From positions 1 through 6,642 of the forward strand of contig JAUWJN010000151.1 of NCBI GenBank assembly GCA_030607655.1: 6,642 nucleotides of DNA, given 5' to 3'. Within the stretch, counting starts at the first letter, position 1. Each line of letters opens with the position of its first letter. The translations under genes and the position numbers were made by a program. Below are positions 1 to 6,218 of this stretch, piece after piece. The notes beneath the pieces were generated by a model that was not told the origin of the DNA, did not search any database, and saw only the letters and a program-made list of their open reading frames with translations. The stretch comes from a bacterium. Lineage in GTDB: Bacteria > Armatimonadota > Zipacnadia > Zipacnadales > Zipacnadaceae.

Positions 1-1131
1 GGCCACCACGGTAGCCAAACGGCTGAGGGCTGGCGGAGGGATAGTGGCGGGGGCCGCCGCGCCGGAGGCCGTGCGGATGGGTTCATACCATGGCATAAGG
101 TGGTGGCTGGGAAGGCTCTCGCGGCTCTGGCCTTCCTTACCTCCGTGTCGTGCGGTCACCGAGAAGTAGGGGGGCGTACCCAGGCCGGTTTCGCCCTCAA
201 CACCCTCTACGTCGTAGTCTTCACCAACAATCAGCCCCATAAACACGTACCAGAACCCCTCGGGGAAGGTGGCCTCGCCGGGAAACTCCTGGCGAATCCA
301 GAACAACCGGCCCTCACTGCCGGCTGTGGGTGGATCTAAGGGCCCATTGGCTGGCGAATCCTTGGAGTAGTCATACTGAGAAACATGGGATTCGCCGGAT
401 TGGGACCAGCTCTTCCCTCCGGGCACCAGGGTGTCCCGGTGCCGATACAGGCGCACCTGCAGCGGCTGGGTGAGGCCACTAAACTGCCCCCGTACCATGA
501 TGATATTGCGCGTCATTGGTGTCAGACTCTCGACAGTACCACTGGCCTGATCGGACTTCAGCGGCACGGTGACCAGACCATCGCTGTGCCGCAAGGTAGC
601 GGTCGGCTGCGCGGCGCCAGTCAGGTCGGGGCACATCAGAATGAGCTGGCCCACTGGCTTTGGGCATGGAAACTCATAGACATGGTATGATAGGTAGTAG
701 TTGTCGCTGTTGCTAAACTGATTTGCATTGTAGTCTTCGTCAAAGCACCGCTCCCGAATCTGCTCCAGAGTGATCGGCTTCTCGGGGAAATAACGCCGAT
801 CCCAGACGTCGGTCTTGCTGATACTCCAGGTGAGCTGCTCGGGTGGGCCCCAGTGGGCCACCTTTAGTTCGTCGTTCCCCATCCGTATGGCCTTGCCGCC
901 CCAGCATGCGCCCACGGGCTGAGGGTCATCTGAGGGTATGGCATGCTGCTCGGTACTCCCCTGGGCCAGCTCCCCGAGCGACTTCTGCTCGGCCCATAGG
1001 GGCAGTTCAGCGGCACTAGTGATGCCACTAACGGTCTGCTCGTCTGCCGCAGCGGCCGGCTGTACCGAGATTCCGGCCACCACCAATATTACTACCACTA
1101 GCAGGCTTACCAACGATGTCGTCGGTCTCAT
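1..1131 (-). CDS. Secreted protein, N-terminal part; probable glycosidase sandwich domain (partial, runs off left edge)
   Basis: The minus frame from the ATG at 1131 stays open for 377 codons to position 1, so the stop and the C-terminus lie outside the window. A strong Shine-Dalgarno sequence 8 nt upstream fixes the start. Residues 1-28 form a signal peptide: MRPTTSL, a hydrophobic run LLVVVILVVAG, then a PAAAA cleavage region before DEQ, so the product is exported. Residues about 60-340 look like an all-beta domain: VGACWGGKAIRMGND, then LTWSISKTDVWDRR near 100-113, many alternating strands, and a strand ending RLATVVA at the window edge. I recall WGG...SKTDVWDRR-like motifs from the N-terminal sandwich of (alpha/alpha)6 glycosidases of the GH95/GH65 or DUF5703 type, where an ATVV strand leads into the linker and barrel. 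That assignment is inference, and the catalytic barrel would lie beyond the edge. It starts 81 nt after the upstream beta-helix gene and is probably co-transcribed with it. The export and the gene are solid; the family is not. Confidence 0.87.
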   Translation of the reverse strand, partial: MRPTTSLVSLLVVVILVVAGISVQPAAAADEQTVSGITSAAELPLWAEQKSLGELAQGSTEQHAIPSDDPQPVGACWGGKAIRMGNDELKVAHWGPPEQLTWSISKTDVWDRRYFPEKPITLEQIRERCFDEDYNANQFSNSDNYYLSYHVYEFPCPKPVGQLILMCPDLTGAAQPTATLRHSDGLVTVPLKSDQASGTVESLTPMTRNIIMVRGQFSGLTQPLQVRLYRHRDTLVPGGKSWSQSGESHVSQYDYSKDSPANGPLDPPTAGSEGRLFWIRQEFPGEATFPEGFWYVFMGLIVGEDYDVEGVEGETGLGTPPYFSVTARHGGKEGQSRESLPSHHLMPWYEPIRTASGAAAPATIPPPALSRLATVVA

Positions 1132-1139
1132 TTTTTATT

Positions 1140-1146
1140 CCTCCTT
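1140..1146 (-). promoter_or_regulatory. Shine-Dalgarno sequence for the left-edge gene
   Basis: On the minus strand AAGGAGG stands 8 nt before the ATG at 1131, separated by an A/T-rich spacer (AATAAAAA). It is a near-perfect anti-16S match and decides the start of this gene. The 81-nt gap to the preceding stop at 1213 shows no hairpin followed by a T run and no convincing promoter, which supports read-through from the upstream gene. Confidence 0.85.
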
Positions 1147-1212
1147 ATGTATATCAGTCGCGATGGCGGCTATCTATTTACACAGTCCTCGGTAGGTTCG
1201 GAAGACGATGTC

Positions 1213-3060
1213 TTACGGCCGCAGGATGAGGTTGCCCGCGTTATCCAACCAATAGATTGTCGCGCCCGTCCCCTTCCACACCACCCACGCATCTGCCGCG
1301 ATTTTACGCACCCCGACATTGAACCACAGCTTCTTCACCTTGTGCAGGTCAATTCCCGTCGCCATCCACGGAATGCGCCACTCGCAGGCCCAGTAATCGG
1401 TGCCGATCTGAGCCGCATAAGTTACTGCGTTCCCCAGCTTTGTGGCCACCTCCCGGGGCGCGCCGGCCTCGGTGACACTTTCGAACTGGCCATCTGGGTA
1501 GCCGTACAGGTTCAATATGGGCCCCAGCTCGTCGCCAGAGACGTCCTGGAAAGCGACCTCAAGCCCATCTTTGGCACCCCACACACCCTTGGTCTTAAGA
1601 GCCTTGGGGTCCTGGACCAGATTGCGGATGGCGATGTACAGTGCCTCGTCATCGTAGGCGGCGCAGGCATAACTCTTCGGGGCGGGGCTGGCTTCTCCGC
1701 TCCCGGCCTGCTGCAGGACCACCATCCCTGCGGCATCGCTCCACGGCCACTCACCGACATCGCCGTCCACGATGATCCCGGTGGTGTCCTGGCGGGCGTT
1801 AAACTGCGGGCGGGGCTTGGGTTTAGGGGGCCCACTCTCCTCTAATCCCTCCCGCCAGATATTCCAGTGCTCAGCCGGCGGCCAACTGGCCCGGTTGGGG
1901 CTAGGATACAAGCCAATGCGGTCGGTCGGAATAGGCTTGAAGCCGAGCTTGAACGCCGGGGACTCCGGTTTGAGCCGGAAGTCGCCCTGGGCGGCATCCA
2001 CAAACAGCGGGTCGGCAATGATAGAGTGAGCCTCGTAGCCCTGTGACCACCACCAGGCAAAGCGATCTTCTACTGGCTCGTCCGCCCAGGGCCCGTAAAA
2101 AGCCTCCCCCGCACCACGGAAGTACAATAGTGTCCTAACGTCTTTACCGCGGATGGAGAAGAATAGATTGTAGTCTGACTCGGCGACTGCCGCCTTAACC
2201 GAGCTCCATCCACACAGAAAGACGGGGATCGCAGCCGCGCTGGCAGCAGTTTCCGTGATACCCCTCATAGTCCATCCGTACTGAAGCAGCAGGCGGGGGT
2301 CAGCATTGGCATAATAGACGATGTTTCTGATGATTCGGTTATTACACGGCTCCTCCCCGGGTCGGACGTGGTTGATGGTGCTGGGGATCCCGGCGCTCAT
2401 GATATTATTCTCGATGATGTTATTCAATCCGCCGTGTAGATTCACCCCATCATTCTTGTTTCTGACGCAGATATTGCCATAGATAGTGTTATCGCTGACA
2501 TAACGACCATCCAGCCAAATACCGGTGCCGCCGTTGTACGCCCACTCCCCGGGTGAGATCATCCCATAGCCCACTGAGTCAGTAACCTTGTTGAAGCGAA
2601 TGGTGATGCCGCCTACCCTATCCTTCGTGGCCTCCGCATCGCCAAAAGCATAGATGCCCCCGGCTAGATTTGTCTCCAGACCGAAATGGTGTATCTCGTT
2701 GTACTCAATGACATTGGCGTGCCCGTAGAAGTCGATACCCCAGGTAGGCGCATCGTGAAGGAGGTTATGCGAGACGACGTTGGCTTGCCCGGCCGCGATT
2801 ATCGGGAAGCGGGCCTTCATAATGACGCCCACATGGTGGATGTGGTTATTGGAGACTATATTCTCCCGTCCGAAGGTTAGTATACCGTGGCTGCGAGTAT
2901 AAGCGATGTCATTTCCCACCACGCGGTTATTGGAACTACCGATTGACACACCGGCGCCGACATTAGTGATGGTGCACTTGGCGATGGTGCAGTGCTGGGC
3001 GTGCCGCAGGATGATCGCATCGCCCCAGCAGTCCTGGAGCGCAAAGCCCCCGATGCGCAG
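1213..3060 (-). CDS. C-terminal part of frameshifted beta-helix protein: helix coils, tail and CBM9-like domain
   Basis: This is the downstream frame of the gene starting at 4058. It encodes clear protein from about 3060 to the TAA at 1215-1213, giving 615 residues. The first usual start codon in frame is a GTG at 2949, but it has no Shine-Dalgarno sequence and lies inside helix coils, so it is not a real start. Parts of the restored protein: residues 334 to about 580 are parallel beta-helix coils with asparagine/histidine-rich PbH1 turns (ENNIMSAG, IEYNEIHHFG, GTGIWLDGRY); about 580-735 are the closing segment with EAHSIIADPLFVD and SPAFKLGFKPI; 744-752 are a Pro/Lys linker (PPKPKPRPQ); about 760-948 are a CBM9-like domain. 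The role is probably binding and cleaving an extracellular polysaccharide. A segment at 2206-2295 is absent from the paralogue at the right edge. The conserved Asp in GIWLDG (also in gene 4109-6178 as GIVLDAG) is a candidate active-site residue by position only. Confidence 0.85.
   Translation of the reverse strand: MRIGGFALQDCWGDAIILRHAQHCTIAKCTITNVGAGVSIGSSNNRVVGNDIAYTRSHGILTFGRENIVSNNHIHHVGVIMKARFPIIAAGQANVVSHNLLHDAPTWGIDFYGHANVIEYNEIHHFGLETNLAGGIYAFGDAEATKDRVGGITIRFNKVTDSVGYGMISPGEWAYNGGTGIWLDGRYVSDNTIYGNICVRNKNDGVNLHGGLNNIIENNIMSAGIPSTINHVRPGEEPCNNRIIRNIVYYANADPRLLLQYGWTMRGITETAASAAAIPVFLCGWSSVKAAVAESDYNLFFSIRGKDVRTLLYFRGAGEAFYGPWADEPVEDRFAWWWSQGYEAHSIIADPLFVDAAQGDFRLKPESPAFKLGFKPIPTDRIGLYPSPNRASWPPAEHWNIWREGLEESGPPKPKPRPQFNARQDTTGIIVDGDVGEWPWSDAAGMVVLQQAGSGEASPAPKSYACAAYDDEALYIAIRNLVQDPKALKTKGVWGAKDGLEVAFQDVSGDELGPILNLYGYPDGQFESVTEAGAPREVATKLGNAVTYAAQIGTDYWACEWRIPWMATGIDLHKVKKLWFNVGVRKIAADAWVVWKGTGATIYWLDNAGNLILRP
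1216..1800 (-). other. CBM9-like carbohydrate-binding domain (C-terminal module)
   Basis: This is a protein-domain annotation within the frameshifted beta-helix gene. The stretch opens with IIVDGDVGEWPWSDA, continues with AYDDEALYIAIR and KDGLEVAFQD, then CEWRIPW, LWFNVGVRK, WVVWKGTG and ends WLDNAGNLILRP. The order (DG...W start, YD...LYIAI strand, D-G-LEV strand, E-RIPW strand, FN-R strand, terminal W/L-rich strand) matches the CBM9-like family of carbohydrate-binding beta-sandwiches found on xylanases and many planctomycete/armatimonadete secreted proteins. It follows a Pro-rich linker, the usual place for an appended binding module. The ligand cannot be told from sequence. Confidence 0.75.
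1850..2041 (-). repeat. Diverged direct repeat, copy 1 (paralogous coding DNA)
   Basis: This 192-nt block aligns without gaps to 6241-6432 with 35 mismatches by hand count (about 82% identity). It encodes the closing segment from EAHSIIADPLF to the WP..EH...WRE motif. The level of DNA identity points to fairly recent duplication between the right-edge gene and the frameshifted gene, or to gene conversion. It is a paralogy footprint, not a mobile element. Confidence 0.8.
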
Positions 3061-4058
3061 TGACGCACAGCGGCATTCTTATCGCCATCCCGCCTTATGT
3101 CGATCATGTTACCCACCACCGAGATAACTACCTGGCTCCGCGCCAGATTATCATCAGGTGGCCAGAAATACAGCGTTCCGGCCTCATCGTCCACATACCA
3201 CTCCCCGGGCGCGTCCAATTCCTCAAAAGCATTTTGAATATAGAACCGAGTGTCCCGAATCAATTGGTAATTCGCGTCAGACGCCAGTGCAATGATATGG
3301 TTGGCCTGGTCAATCTCCGTGATGGGAATGATGATGTTATTCCAGTTGTGGTAAGGAAAAACGTTGACCTCAACCAGTGTCGGCTTGGCCCACCGGCTGG
3401 GGTCAAGTTTGGCCGGGTCATACCTCAGTAGGTTCTTGCTGCCCTTCACCCCTCCCTGGAACACGTACAGAAATCCCCCGGTGCGCGGCCGCTGGGGCTC
3501 TAAATTGGGGAACCTGGCCATCGGTTGCCGCTCGCCATTGTAGAAGAGCTGCTTACGGGGCAGCTCCCCTATCCCCAGCGCTTTCAGATCACATTGCCAA
3601 ATCTGGCCCTGATAGGGTTTCCACGCGCTTTCGCCTGCCGTAGCGGGCTTCGGCCCGCGCGGCCCGGTGATAACCCGGCCGCCGCTGAGGATTGGTTTCT
3701 CTCCCGCATAAGCCATATAGGTAATGGGGAAGCTGGCCGTGCCGGAATCTTGCGGACCGAAGATCAGCGTCTCGGACAGATAGTACGTCCCTCCGCGCAC
3801 CAGTACCTTGAGCGGTTGGCGCAAACCCTCGGCAACCTTAAGCTCTCGTATCGCATCACGGGCGCGGGTCAGGGTAGCAAACGGCCCATCAGTTCCTGCC
3901 GCATTCGGCGCGGGTAGCCTCCCCGACCAGGTGTCATTGCCATTGGTCGCCACGTAAAAATTCGCGTCAGCCGCCTGCGCCCCTGAGCACGTGATCGTCC
4001 CCACTACTAATGCCGCCGCTACTACAACCCTAATCATCAGTTGACTACGGTAATTCAT
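2877..4058 (-). CDS. N-terminal part of frameshifted secreted beta-helix protein (GH141-like)
   Basis: The ATG at 4058 has GGGAGG 7 nt upstream. Residues 1-29 are a signal peptide (MNYRSQLMIR, hydrophobic VVVAAALVVGTI, cleavage near SGAQA); the cysteine at 24 lacks a good lipobox, so cleavage by signal peptidase I is more likely. Residues 34-131 are the N-terminal helix segment: FYVATNGND, GTDGPFATLTRARDAIREL, VRGGTYYL, KPILSGG. About 145-305 form the intervening domain typical of GH141-like beta-helix proteins, with KQLFYNGERQPMARFPN and EELDAPGEWYVDDEAG before LYFWPP. True coding ends at His333 near 3060. The last 60 residues, to the TAG at 2879-2877, are an out-of-frame tail rich in S, R and P. 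Restoring one base joins this to the 615 residues of the other frame. Known members of such families act on plant-type polysaccharides (fucosidase and xylanase activities reported for GH141); the activity here is inferred, and other beta-helix hydrolases or lyases are possible. Confidence 0.85.
   Translation of the reverse strand: MNYRSQLMIRVVVAAALVVGTITCSGAQAADANFYVATNGNDTWSGRLPAPNAAGTDGPFATLTRARDAIRELKVAEGLRQPLKVLVRGGTYYLSETLIFGPQDSGTASFPITYMAYAGEKPILSGGRVITGPRGPKPATAGESAWKPYQGQIWQCDLKALGIGELPRKQLFYNGERQPMARFPNLEPQRPRTGGFLYVFQGGVKGSKNLLRYDPAKLDPSRWAKPTLVEVNVFPYHNWNNIIIPITEIDQANHIIALASDANYQLIRDTRFYIQNAFEELDAPGEWYVDDEAGTLYFWPPDDNLARSQVVISVVGNMIDIRRDGDKNAAVRHCASGALRSRTAGAMRSSCGTPSTAPSPSAPSLMSAPVCQSVVPITAWWEMTSLILAATVY
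3056..3064 (-). other. Frameshift site: apparent one-base deletion splitting one gene
   Basis: Upstream coding reads ...Ala-Val-Arg-His333 in the frame of the ATG at 4058. Immediately downstream, sensible protein (LRIGGFALQDCWGDA...) is found only in the other frame. The minus-strand bases are CGT CAC TGC; one extra C (CGT CAC CTG) would give Arg-His-Leu and join the frames, making 2847 nt, exactly 949 codons including the stop. The upstream extension of the second frame meets stops at 3081-3079 and 3111-3109, so the switch must occur in this short interval. There is no long homopolymer or slippery heptamer here. Confidence 0.85.
3666..3959 (-). repeat. Paralogous N-terminal segment, copy 1
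   Basis: It encodes 98 residues from FYVATNG to SGG..IT. These align without gaps to 5831-6124, with 26 differing residues by hand count (about 73% identity). The similarity continues upstream through the signal-peptide codons (shared ATTAGG and TTAGTAGT blocks), so the duplication included the 5' end of the gene. Confidence 0.75.
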
Positions 4059-4065
4059 TGAATTG

Positions 4066-4071
4066 CCTCCC
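4066..4071 (-). promoter_or_regulatory. Shine-Dalgarno sequence for the frameshifted beta-helix gene
   Basis: GGGAGG on the minus strand lies 7 nt before the ATG at 4058 and selects that ATG over the second in-frame ATG at codon 8. The gap to the stop of the upstream gene is only 50 nt and shows no promoter I can defend, so the two genes are likely translated from one transcript. A short inverted repeat lies just upstream. Confidence 0.8.
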
Positions 4072-4108
4072 TTCAGTCATATTCAAGCAACAGGTTGACT
4101 GCTTCGGG

Positions 4109-6178
4109 TCAGAATCTCTGGTTCTGGGGCCGGGGTCCGATGTTGCTTAAATCAATCGGCTTGAAGCCCAGCTCGAAAGCGGGCGATTCCGGCGGGAGCG
4201 TGAAATCACCATTCTCCGGGTCGGCGAACAGCGGGTCAGCGATGGCCGAGTGAACGTCCAGGCCTTTCTGTTTCCATTCCTCAAAGGTGTAGTTTATGAA
4301 CTTTACGGGCTGGCCACTGGCATCGAAGTATAGATTGTAATCTCGCATCGTATTAAAGTCAGGCCAGTCATGTTTATCGTAGAATAATCGGCCCTGCTTC
4401 CAATAGTAGATGTTCTGGTAGGACAGGTTCGTGTTGATCGTGCCAGGTGGGGGCGCATCGCCGTAGCGGACAGTCTGGGCGTCAGCGGTCAAAGCGAAGA
4501 TATTGTTGTGGATGAGATTGCCGGCACAGCCGTAATTAAAATGGAAGCCCCTTTCCGTGTGATGGCAGATATTGTTCTCAACCAGTATGCCGGCGCAGCC
4601 GGCGTCGAGAACGATCCCAAAGCCGCCACCAGTGATATGGTGAATAAGGTTGTGCCGGATCACAGTGCCGGGAGAAATCCCCAGCATATAGATGACCCCG
4701 TGAGTGCCTAGTTCGCTTTCCCCTAGATGGTGGATGTGGTTGTATTCAATGATGTTATCGCGGGCAGGATTCGGCGTGAAGTCCCAATCCCAACCCACCG
4801 AGATGGCCCACTCGAATGCGCCGTGGATCTCATTGTGAGCTATCCGGTTGTGGTTGCCCTGGCCAATCCAAATGCCCGGTGCGCCCAGGTATACTGTACA
4901 GCCATCGTGGATGTGGTTGTCACTGATTTCCGTCCGGCAGGCTTTCTCGATCTCCTTCTCAGGCTTCTGAGTTTCGCCGACCCGGATGGCTCCGGCTCCC
5001 AAATCGTGCATGTGGTTGCCCACGATGCGGTTGTCCTGGCAACCCCGTGACAGCTCGATGCCCCAGGCGCCGGTATGGGCAATCTCGTTATCTTCCAGGC
5101 TAAGATGGTGAGCCCCCTCGGCACGCACAGCAAAGGGAACCGGCCCATGGGCCTGGGGGATATCGGCGCCGAATGGTATGTCCGGGCCACACGTCATGCC
5201 GCCCGGCTGAGCCGGGACCTCCGCCTGCATCAGGTTGAAGCCGTCCGTCGGTAGCAGCCAGGTTGAGTAGTAAAAAGTCAGGCCGCATAGAGTGACGTGG
5301 TGAACAAGTTCCTGGGCCTCTACATCGCCCTGGAAACAGACAAGTTGCTCAGTGGTAGGTGCTATGACCTCGGCTCGGGTCATATCTTCCCCCGGTAGGG
5401 GCCAGTAATAGAGCACCCCCGTGTGGCGATCCAGATACCAGTCCCCCGGTTCAGCCAAACCCTCATAGACATTGTCAATGTAGTAGCCCTTGCACCAGGT
5501 AATGGGTCGCCAGGTTTCGCCGGCTAGAGTGACAGTATGAGTTTCTTCGTCAATCTGGGTTATGGGGAACCGCCCCTCGGTCCAAAACTGCAGAGATACC
5601 AGCTCCACATCCTCCAGGTTATGCCAGCTCGGGTCAATATCGCCGGGGTTGTAACGGAAAGCTCGGCGCTCCGGCTCGGCGGCTTCCACTACCTCGTAGT
5701 ATCCCTGCTGAGGAAGCCGGGCGCGGTAGCGGCGCTCGCCATTGACAAACAGTTGGCGGAAGTACCACTGCCCCGCTTTTACCTCCGGCACTTCCGCTAC
5801 CCATAGTTGGCCCTCCCCCCGCTGCCAGCCAGTGATTTCTTTCCCGCCACTAAGCACTGGCTTTTCGCCCGGATAGGCCATGTAGGTAATCGGGCAATCC
5901 TCGGTCCCCGAATCCTCCGGGCCGAAGATAACAGGCGTGGCGAGATAGTACGCCCCGCCGCGCACCATCACCGTTACCGGCCCCTCTAGCCCTTCAGTAG
6001 CCTTGAGCTGCCGGATGGCATCACGCGCTCGCGCCAATGTAGCAAACGGTCCATCTGTGCCCGCTGCATTCAGGTCGGGTAGTCTGCCCGACCAGGCGTC
6101 GTCGCCATTAGTAGCTACATAGAAATCCGCCTCAGCCTGCTGCGGTTGCGAGTCCGTCACGGTCCCAACTACTAACAT
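4109..6178 (-). CDS. Right-handed parallel beta-helix protein, GH141-like
   Basis: The frame is complete and ends at the TGA at 4111-4109. I prefer the ATG at 6178, which has TTAGGAG 10 nt upstream; a TTG at 6199 adds seven residues with only a weak GTGAG-like ribosome site. Numbering from the TTG: 26-123 N-terminal helix segment (FYVATNGDDAWSGRLP, VRGGAYYL, KPVLSGG); about 125-290 intervening domain with RQLFVNGERRYRARLP and GLAEPGDWYLDRHTGVLYYW; 298-350 a first helix turn carrying a long loop (STWLLPTDGFNLMQAE to about IPQAHG); 355-600 parallel coils with PbH1-type N/H-rich turns (LEDNEIAHTGAWG, IEYNHIHHLG, SPGTVIRHNLIHH, GFGIVLDAG); 620-696 closing segment with DVHSAIADPLFAD and SPAFELGFKPI. 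This order matches GH141-like secreted proteins. A glycoside hydrolase on an extracellular polysaccharide is likely, substrate unknown. No CBM follows. Oddity: the signal peptide is degraded compared with the next gene, with an Arg in its core. Confidence 0.9.
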   Translation of the reverse strand: MLVVGTVTDSQPQQAEADFYVATNGDDAWSGRLPDLNAAGTDGPFATLARARDAIRQLKATEGLEGPVTVMVRGGAYYLATPVIFGPEDSGTEDCPITYMAYPGEKPVLSGGKEITGWQRGEGQLWVAEVPEVKAGQWYFRQLFVNGERRYRARLPQQGYYEVVEAAEPERRAFRYNPGDIDPSWHNLEDVELVSLQFWTEGRFPITQIDEETHTVTLAGETWRPITWCKGYYIDNVYEGLAEPGDWYLDRHTGVLYYWPLPGEDMTRAEVIAPTTEQLVCFQGDVEAQELVHHVTLCGLTFYYSTWLLPTDGFNLMQAEVPAQPGGMTCGPDIPFGADIPQAHGPVPFAVRAEGAHHLSLEDNEIAHTGAWGIELSRGCQDNRIVGNHMHDLGAGAIRVGETQKPEKEIEKACRTEISDNHIHDGCTVYLGAPGIWIGQGNHNRIAHNEIHGAFEWAISVGWDWDFTPNPARDNIIEYNHIHHLGESELGTHGVIYMLGISPGTVIRHNLIHHITGGGFGIVLDAGCAGILVENNICHHTERGFHFNYGCAGNLIHNNIFALTADAQTVRYGDAPPPGTINTNLSYQNIYYWKQGRLFYDKHDWPDFNTMRDYNLYFDASGQPVKFINYTFEEWKQKGLDVHSAIADPLFADPENGDFTLPPESPAFELGFKPIDLSNIGPRPQNQRF
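5831..6124 (-). repeat. Paralogous N-terminal segment, copy 2
   Basis: This is the partner of 3666-3959, in the gene at 4109-6178. Identity falls sharply after this segment: the intervening domain keeps motifs (NGER, EPGDWY/APGEWY) but differs in length, and the first helix turn is built differently. Confidence 0.75.
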
Positions 6179-6188
6179 TCGTACCACA

Positions 6189-6195
6189 CTCCTAA
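6189..6195 (-). promoter_or_regulatory. Putative Shine-Dalgarno sequence favouring the ATG at 6178
   Basis: TTAGGAG on the minus strand precedes the ATG at 6178 by 10 nt. It overlaps codons Ile-Arg-Ser of the longer TTG reading at 6199, and the paralogue downstream has the same ATTAGG bases as coding sequence, so the match could be a relic of coding homology instead of a functional site. An in-frame TGA at 6214-6212 rules out any start further upstream than 6211. Confidence 0.5.
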
Positions 6196-6218
6196 TCAAA
6201 GATAGATACTCTCACTTA

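Noticed and set aside
385..690. Plus-strand open frame of 101 codons near the left end
   Set aside because: It is fully antisense to the 377-codon secreted protein, which has a strong start and a signal peptide. Other plus-strand frames (for example 3525-3917 and 4727-5050) are rejected for the same reason.
1147..1845. A 232-codon plus-strand open frame opposite the CBM9-like domain
   Set aside because: It lies entirely antisense to strongly conserved coding sequence, has no good ribosome site, crosses the start region of the left-edge gene's leader, and its translation shows no domain or signal. It is a by-product of minus-strand codon use.
2949..2949. GTG at 2949 as the start of a separate gene
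   Set aside because: No Shine-Dalgarno sequence precedes it, no signal peptide follows, and the same frame encodes matching helix coils upstream to 3060.
3050..3075. Programmed ribosomal frameshifting at the gene split
   Set aside because: There is no X-XXY-YYZ slippery motif, homopolymer or obvious downstream pseudoknot, and secreted beta-helix enzymes have no known use of it. A one-base deletion explains the data.
4081..4102. AAGCA...TGCTT hairpin after the stop at 4109 as a terminator
   Set aside because: The stem is only 5 bp with a 10-nt loop and there is no T run after it. The next gene's ribosome site follows at once.
4725..5100. Repeated GTGGATGTGGTT-like words on the plus strand, suggesting a short-repeat array
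   Set aside because: They are spaced irregularly and correspond to recurrent Asn-His-Ile-His-type turns of successive beta-helix coils on the coding strand. They are protein repeats, not CRISPR or a DNA satellite.
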